NCBI GenBank assembly: GCA_963579135.1
Contig: CAUZFB010000005.1
Span: 1 to 64,000, forward strand
DNA: 64,000 bases
Direction: 5' to 3'
Source of the DNA: CALGTL01 sp963579135
GTDB taxonomy: Bacteria; Chloroflexota; Dehalococcoidia; Lucifugimonadales; Australimonadaceae
Shown here: positions 59,856-64,000 of the stretch, one piece after another
Layout of the letters: each line of letters opens with the position of its first letter
Numbering within the stretch: the stretch's first letter is position 1
Notes under the pieces: generated by a model
Told to the model about the DNA's origin: nothing
Database searches by the model: none
What the model saw: only the letters and a program-made list of their open reading frames with translations
Program-made: the position numbers and the translations under genes

Positions 59856-61634
59856 ATGAGTGGCTACGACATAGCCATCGCTATCGGCGGTGAAGCTGGG
59901 CAAGGAATCGCCACACCTGGCGACATCCTTTCACGACTATTTGTACGGAGAGGTCTGTACTTCAATTCATACAATGCGTTTCAGTCAATCGTTCGAGGAG
60001 GTCACATCTTCCTTACGATGCGTGCAACAGAGGAGGTGAAGTACTCTCACGGAGACAAGATTGACCTTCTGCTGTGCCTTAACCAAGACACTATGGACAA
60101 GCACTTGCACTTCATGAAGGCTGGGAGCAAAGTTCTATACAACAGTGACAACATCACCCCAGGCACAGCAGCTGATGGTGTCCAGTTGTGTGGGCTTCCC
60201 ATCGGTGAACTGACAGGCAACCCTCGTGCCGGACTGAACCAGAACACAGTCGCGGTGGGCGCAATTCTCTTCATTCTCGGCTTGGAATTTCAGGTTCTCA
60301 AAGACAGCCTCACTCAACAATTCCAACGTAAAGGCGAGGCTGTCGTCGTTGAAAACGTAAAGGTCGCACAAGCCGGTTACGACCACGCAATTCAATACTT
60401 CGAACAGTTACCTGATGAGATTCCCATGCTTAACACACCACGTGGTGTGTGGTCCGGCAACGAAGCACTTGCGATGGGTGGCGCAGCCGCTGGCGTGAAG
60501 TTCTATGCTGCCTACCCCATGAGCCCCTCTACCGGCGTTTTGCACTGGTTCGCTGCCAACGGACGTAACATCGGTGCGATGGTTCGCCAGATTGAAGATG
60601 AAATCGGCGTCTCAAACATCGTCATTGGCGCCGCCCACACCGGGGCACGCACCATGAGTGCAACTTCCGGTGGCGGTTTCGCTCTCATGAGCGAAGCTGT
60701 CGGTGCGTCTGCGATGATGGAAATTCCCACCGTCTACATTAACGTGATGCGCGCGGGGCCCTCGACCGGAGTACCGACCAAGACGGAACAGGGCGACCTC
60801 TGGCAGGCTCTTGGCGCAAGCCAAGGGGACTTCCAGCGCTTCATAGCCGCTCCGCTCCACGCTCAAGATGCTTTCGATCTAATACCGGAAATATTCAACC
60901 TTACCGATAGGTTCCAGGTTCCAGGCATTGTCTTGTCAGATTTGTTGATTTCAGAAGGTCGCTACTCGGTCGACCCCGAAGAACTCGATTTTTTCCCTGT
61001 CATTGAACGAGGTGAAACCATCACCGAACCGTCAATCGGAGGTTCGGGGTACCACCGGTACAAATTCACCGAAAGCGGAGTGTCACCTCGCGCAGTCGCC
61101 GGTCTGGAAGGCTACATACACGTGGTCGCGACCGACGAGCATGAAGAAAATTCCGGGCTCATCTCGGACGAGTTCACCAACCCGCACAAACGTCGGGCTA
61201 TGGTGGAAAAACGGTCGCGCAAATTCGAGAATGTTGTAGCTCAGATCGCACCGCCCGAATTGATCGGCGATCCAGATGCAGACATAACATTGGTAGGCTG
61301 GGGCTCAACCTTCGCCGCGATGCACGATGCTGTACCGTTGCTCGCCGAGCAAGGCATCAGGGCCAATTACCTACCGATCAAATGGATTGTGCCCTTACAC
61401 ACCGACAAGATTGCTGAAGTTTTTGCCAATGCCAAACGCACGATTATTGTCGAGAACAACCAATCAGGCCAGTTTGCTCGCTACCTACGAAGCGAAACCA
61501 GCCTGACCCCCGACGGGCACATCCGCAAGTACGACGGCGAACCCTTCATGCCCCATCACATCGCCGACGGCGTGATGGACCACATAAAGAACGCCAACGA
61601 GCAATACATCCCTTACCAGGAAATCGTGGTCTAA
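59856..61634 (+). CDS. korA: 2-oxoacid:acceptor oxidoreductase, fused gamma-alpha subunit
   Basis: 592 residues with AAGGAGG before the ATG. The gamma domain (1-185) has IAIGGEAGQGIATPGDILSR; the alpha domain has GNEALAMGGAAAGVKFYAAY-type pyrimidine-binding segment near residue 205, YPMSPSTGVLHWFA, and the TSGGGFALMSEAVG loop near 275; domain II near the C-terminus binds CoA (NNQSGQFARYLRSE). With KorB it oxidatively decarboxylates 2-oxoglutarate, pyruvate or a branched-chain oxoacid to the acyl-CoA and reduces ferredoxin; the lack of a fused ferredoxin domain fits the KorAB group. Third codon positions are clearly less GC-rich than in most neighbours. Confidence 0.93.
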   Translation: MSGYDIAIAIGGEAGQGIATPGDILSRLFVRRGLYFNSYNAFQSIVRGGHIFLTMRATEEVKYSHGDKIDLLLCLNQDTMDKHLHFMKAGSKVLYNSDNITPGTAADGVQLCGLPIGELTGNPRAGLNQNTVAVGAILFILGLEFQVLKDSLTQQFQRKGEAVVVENVKVAQAGYDHAIQYFEQLPDEIPMLNTPRGVWSGNEALAMGGAAAGVKFYAAYPMSPSTGVLHWFAANGRNIGAMVRQIEDEIGVSNIVIGAAHTGARTMSATSGGGFALMSEAVGASAMMEIPTVYINVMRAGPSTGVPTKTEQGDLWQALGASQGDFQRFIAAPLHAQDAFDLIPEIFNLTDRFQVPGIVLSDLLISEGRYSVDPEELDFFPVIERGETITEPSIGGSGYHRYKFTESGVSPRAVAGLEGYIHVVATDEHEENSGLISDEFTNPHKRRAMVEKRSRKFENVVAQIAPPELIGDPDADITLVGWGSTFAAMHDAVPLLAEQGIRANYLPIKWIVPLHTDKIAEVFANAKRTIIVENNQSGQFARYLRSETSLTPDGHIRKYDGEPFMPHHIADGVMDHIKNANEQYIPYQEIVV

Positions 61635-61645
61635 GGAGTAACGAA

Positions 61646-62524
61646 ATGACGACGACCATTGAACTAACAGCAAAAGATTTCAAGGCTATAGACCCCGACT
61701 GGTGCCCTGGCTGTGGCCACTTCGGTGTTCTCAATTCCATCCAACGAGCCTATGCAGACGTCGGTCTCCAGCCTCACGAAGTGGTCACAGTGAGTGGCAT
61801 TGGCTGCTCTTCAAACGCCCCCGGCTACATCAACACCTATGGTATGCACACCCTCCATGGTCGCGCATTGCCCTTTGCCACGGGTGTAAAAATGGCGAAT
61901 CACGAGCTTACCGTCATCGCCACCGGCGGCGATGGTGACGGCTACGGCATCGGACAGGGCCATCTCGTTCACGCTGCCCGGCGTAACGTCGACCTTACTT
62001 ATGTGGTTATGAACAATCAGATCTACGGCCTGACCACCGGTCAAATGTCACCAACTAGCCGTCCCGGCCTTACCACAAAAAGTACTCCATACGGCAACAT
62101 TGAATATCCTTATAACCCAATCACATCAGCCATCATGAATGGTGCAACCTATGTTGCGCGGGGTTACAGTGGGGACATTCGTGGAACCACCAAGCTCATC
62201 GCTGACGGTATCCGCCACAAGGGGTTCTCTCTGATTGACATCAATAGCCCCTGCGTCACTTTCAATCTGGAAAACACGCACGATTTCTTCAAAGCGAGAA
62301 ACAAGAAGCTCGAAGATGTTGACCATGATCCATCCAACTGGAAAACTGCTTGCGAGTATGCGATGGAATGGGGCGACATGATTTACACAGGCCTTTTCTT
62401 TGAGGCCCAGTCAGAATCCCTTTCCCAACTAGATCCTATCTTGAAAGAAGGGGGACCCATCGCGAAGCGACCCCTGCAGCTCACCCGTGAACAAGCGGAC
62501 CGTATCAAGAGCAGATTAATGTGA
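61646..62524 (+). CDS. korB: 2-oxoacid:ferredoxin oxidoreductase subunit beta
   Basis: 292 residues, thiamine-diphosphate and [4Fe-4S]-binding subunit. DWCPGCGHFGVLNSIQRAY (residues 14-32) has the first CxxC; TVSGIGCSSNAPGYINTYG gives the third Cys; TPP-Mg motif GGDGDGYGIGQGHLVHAARR near residue 93-112 and MNNQIYGLTTGQMSPTS near 120. The start is 11 bases after korA, with AAGGAG. A strong terminator follows. In the first 44 codons I count only about half ending in G or C, while neighbouring core genes are mostly G/C-ending, which may signal transfer or expression tuning. Confidence 0.95.
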   Translation: MTTTIELTAKDFKAIDPDWCPGCGHFGVLNSIQRAYADVGLQPHEVVTVSGIGCSSNAPGYINTYGMHTLHGRALPFATGVKMANHELTVIATGGDGDGYGIGQGHLVHAARRNVDLTYVVMNNQIYGLTTGQMSPTSRPGLTTKSTPYGNIEYPYNPITSAIMNGATYVARGYSGDIRGTTKLIADGIRHKGFSLIDINSPCVTFNLENTHDFFKARNKKLEDVDHDPSNWKTACEYAMEWGDMIYTGLFFEAQSESLSQLDPILKEGGPIAKRPLQLTREQADRIKSRLM

Positions 62525-62543
62525 CCGGTGTCGCCACTAAACC

Positions 62544-62577
62544 GAGACGGGCGCTCATAGAGCGCCCGTCTCTTTTT
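62544..62577 (+). terminator. Rho-independent terminator after korB
   Basis: A 13-bp perfect stem GAGACGGGCGCTC (62544-62556) / 62560-62572, loop ATA, then TTTTT. It separates lpd-korA-korB from the E2 gene 30 bases further on. Confidence 0.9.
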
Positions 62578-62606
62578 CAGCAGGATTCTAACCTGTGGAG
62601 CGTTCC

Positions 62607-63749
62607 ATGGCCCAACCCGTAACAATGCCCAAAATGGGCTTCGACATGCTCGAAGGGACCATCGTCCGCTGGCTCAAACGTGAGGGGGACTCTGTCGCTG
62701 TCGGCGAAGTCATCGCCGAAGTAGAGACTGACAAAGCTATCGTAGAGCTTGAAGCCCCCGCCGAGGGCGTCTTGCTTGTCATCGTGGCCCCAGAGGGCAC
62801 TCTCGTACCCGTGGACGGTCTCCTTGCTCACCTCGGTGAGCCTGGCGAGCGTCCACCTCCCTCGCTCTCCTTGCCGACCTCGACGCAAGCTCCACTCGTT
62901 TCGCCGGTCACCCAGCGTATTGCCAGCGAACGCGGCATCGACACCGCAACGCTCACCGGCACCGGGGCGCAAGGGCATATAACCAAGCAAGACGTCCTGG
63001 CTGCAACAGACGGAACGGAACCACCCGCAGGCGGCCTCCGCATTGGGTTTCCTCCGCGCTTGCCCAACGCAGATGGCAACATCATCCTAGGCCCCATGGG
63101 CGAAGCGATCGCCCGGCGCACCGAAGCAACCATCCGAACCGTACCCCACTTCTACGTCAACATCACCGTGGACATGACCGCCGCATTGGAGTACCGCCGC
63201 CAGGTCAACCGAACGCACGTTGGTCCTGCTCGGGTGAGCGTCAACGACATCATCATCAGGGCCGCAACGCTCACGCTGCTCAAGTACCCCGTATTCAACT
63301 CAACGTTCAGGGGAGACCACCTCAGCGTGCACCCCCACGTGAACATTGGGATAGCCGTCGCGCTGCCACAAGGCCTCATCGTGCCCGCCATCCTCGCATG
63401 CGAGGAGCGATCGCTTGGTGAGATTGCTCAGGGGGCCAAAGACGTTGCTCAGCGGGCCAAGGATGGCACCCTTCGACAGGCGGAATACTCGGGCACGTTC
63501 AGCATCAGCAACCTGGGCATGTTCGGCGTCGACTCGTTCCACGCCCTCATCGTCGCGCCACAGGTCGCGGTGCTCAGCGTCTCCACCGTGAAGCCAACCC
63601 CGATCGTAGTCAGCAACGAGGTCGTGGTACGCCAGATGATGACGGCCGCTCTCGGGGTCGACCACCGTGCGGCCCACGGCGCAGAAGGCGCGCAATTCCT
63701 CGCTGAGATCAAGCGCCTACTGGAAAATCCCACCCTGCTCGGCGACTAG
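62607..63749 (+). CDS. 2-oxoacid dehydrogenase acyltransferase (E2), altered HxxxDG motif
   Basis: 380 residues from the ATG at 62607 (GGAG upstream; a GTG four codons before is also open). Lipoyl domain 1-80 with the modified Lys in VETDKAIVELEAP (near residue 43), linker, peripheral-subunit-binding domain near 95-130 (VTQRIASERGIDTATLTGTG), then the catalytic domain from about 150 with FSISNLGMFGVDSF. The active-site motif H-R-x-x-D-G reads HRAAHG near residue 353: the His is kept, the Asp is His. It should transfer acyl groups to CoA from a lipoyl arm. No E1 gene is in the window; lpd is 2.8 kb upstream. Which complex it serves (pyruvate, branched-chain, acetoin) is open. Confidence 0.92.
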   Translation: MAQPVTMPKMGFDMLEGTIVRWLKREGDSVAVGEVIAEVETDKAIVELEAPAEGVLLVIVAPEGTLVPVDGLLAHLGEPGERPPPSLSLPTSTQAPLVSPVTQRIASERGIDTATLTGTGAQGHITKQDVLAATDGTEPPAGGLRIGFPPRLPNADGNIILGPMGEAIARRTEATIRTVPHFYVNITVDMTAALEYRRQVNRTHVGPARVSVNDIIIRAATLTLLKYPVFNSTFRGDHLSVHPHVNIGIAVALPQGLIVPAILACEERSLGEIAQGAKDVAQRAKDGTLRQAEYSGTFSISNLGMFGVDSFHALIVAPQVAVLSVSTVKPTPIVVSNEVVVRQMMTAALGVDHRAAHGAEGAQFLAEIKRLLENPTLLGD

Positions 63750-63834
63750 TGCATAGCCATCGACCCTAATCCGCATTTCGAGCGCCAACTTGCGCATGCG
63801 ACCCCACGGATCGCCTGGTAGGATTGGAGGCGAT

Positions 63835-64000
63835 ATGGCACTTACCCCCGAGCAACAAGCCGAGGTCAACGCCCTGCGCGGCGAGACCTTCCAGACACAC
63901 CGAACCACCGTTCCAGCACTGGAAGAGGTCCTCTATCAGGCCCTCCCCGTGCTGGATCACGGCTTCATTAGAGTCATCGATTACATGGGTGATGACGCAG
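63835..64000 (+). CDS. thyX: FAD-dependent thymidylate synthase, N-terminal part (cut by window end)
   Basis: Only the first 55 codons are inside the window. VLDHGFIRVIDYMGDDA at residues 39-55 is the ThyX N-terminal signature; ThyX methylates dUMP with methylene-tetrahydrofolate and FADH2. The 38 residues before it (PEQQAEVNALRGETFQTHRT and VPALEEVLYQ) match the extended N-terminus seen in several phyla. GGAGG is five bases before the ATG. The dUMP- and FAD-binding RHR motif lies beyond the edge. Confidence 0.88.
   Translation, partial: MALTPEQQAEVNALRGETFQTHRTTVPALEEVLYQALPVLDHGFIRVIDYMGDDA

Noticed and set aside
1..64000. tRNA, rRNA or CRISPR loci
   Set aside because: No T-loop GGTTCGANNC with a matching acceptor stem, no rRNA-like stretch and no regularly spaced repeats were seen by eye.

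Overview
The window is 64 kb of gene-dense, GC-rich bacterial DNA from one chromosome. I see no rRNA, tRNA, CRISPR array or intact insertion sequence. The mix points to a member of the Chloroflexota, most likely a Dehalococcoidia/SAR202-type heterotroph: HrcA-DnaJ behind a CIRCE operator, a GuaB3-type IMP dehydrogenase relative, a threonyl-tRNA synthetase without a TGS domain, TatA/TatB/TatC without SecB-type proteobacterial genes, and many MFS, CaiB, SDR and amidohydrolase genes of the kind that are amplified there. This placement is inference from gene content, not from a marker phylogeny.

Layout. 0-6.6 kb (minus strand): pyrG behind its own promoter and leader, then an apparent pantothenate operon read as P1-family peptidase, DUF2520 protein, panB, panC and a PAC2 protein. 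6.9-9.5 kb: an MFS transporter and guaB3, convergent on a shared terminator. 9.7-12 kb: CIRCE-hrcA-dnaJ. 12.1-16.5 kb: four translationally coupled envelope genes (two small membrane proteins, DUF2339, DUF3999). 16.5-21.5 kb: prmA, a dihydroxyphthalate-decarboxylase/substrate-binding-like protein, a fatty-acid-hydroxylase-like protein, gpsA and an RRM RNA-binding protein. 21.7-27.9 kb: an orphan SF2 helicase with a phage-like look, a DMT transporter, an amidohydrolase, and thrS behind a promoter plus leader terminator. 28.3-34.3 kb: an xdhC-SDR-carboxymuconolactone-decarboxylase-mocA-like-GNAT operon facing a DMT transporter and CaiB-type CoA transferase. 34.3-46.3 kb: a decayed cupredoxin gene, DUF885 protein, amidohydrolase, SDR, M24 peptidase, two tandem MFS paralogs, rmuC and ilvD. 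46.5-53.6 kb: YkvA-like protein, holA, tatA, a decayed GNAT gene, a fourth MFS of the same group, and an operon rlmD-maf fusion, tatB-like, tatC, MFS. 53.7-58.1 kb: protein phosphatase, 2-keto-4-pentenoate-hydratase-like protein, an unrecognised protein coupled to an HPP membrane protein, and an SDR with a small alpha/beta-barrel protein. 58.3-64 kb: lpd, korA, korB, terminator, a lipoyl acyltransferase (E2) and the start of thyX.

How the genes work together. Core functions (CTP, pantothenate, branched-chain amino acids, glycerol phosphate, dTMP, protein folding, Tat export, replication clamp loading) are mixed with a catabolic layer: importers of organic acids, CoA transfer, SDR oxidoreductases, metal-dependent hydrolases and 2-oxoacid oxidation through ferredoxin. 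The most interesting points are (1) a pantothenate operon that lacks panD and panE but carries a P1-family peptidase and a Rossmann/DUF2520 protein that could fill those roles, (2) an in-frame fusion of a TrmA/RlmD-type RNA methyltransferase to Maf, (3) 2-oxoacid:ferredoxin oxidoreductase genes next to E3 and E2 genes of the NAD-linked complexes, with an altered E2 catalytic motif, (4) an attenuator-like leader on thrS, and (5) two decayed genes hidden in intergenic DNA.
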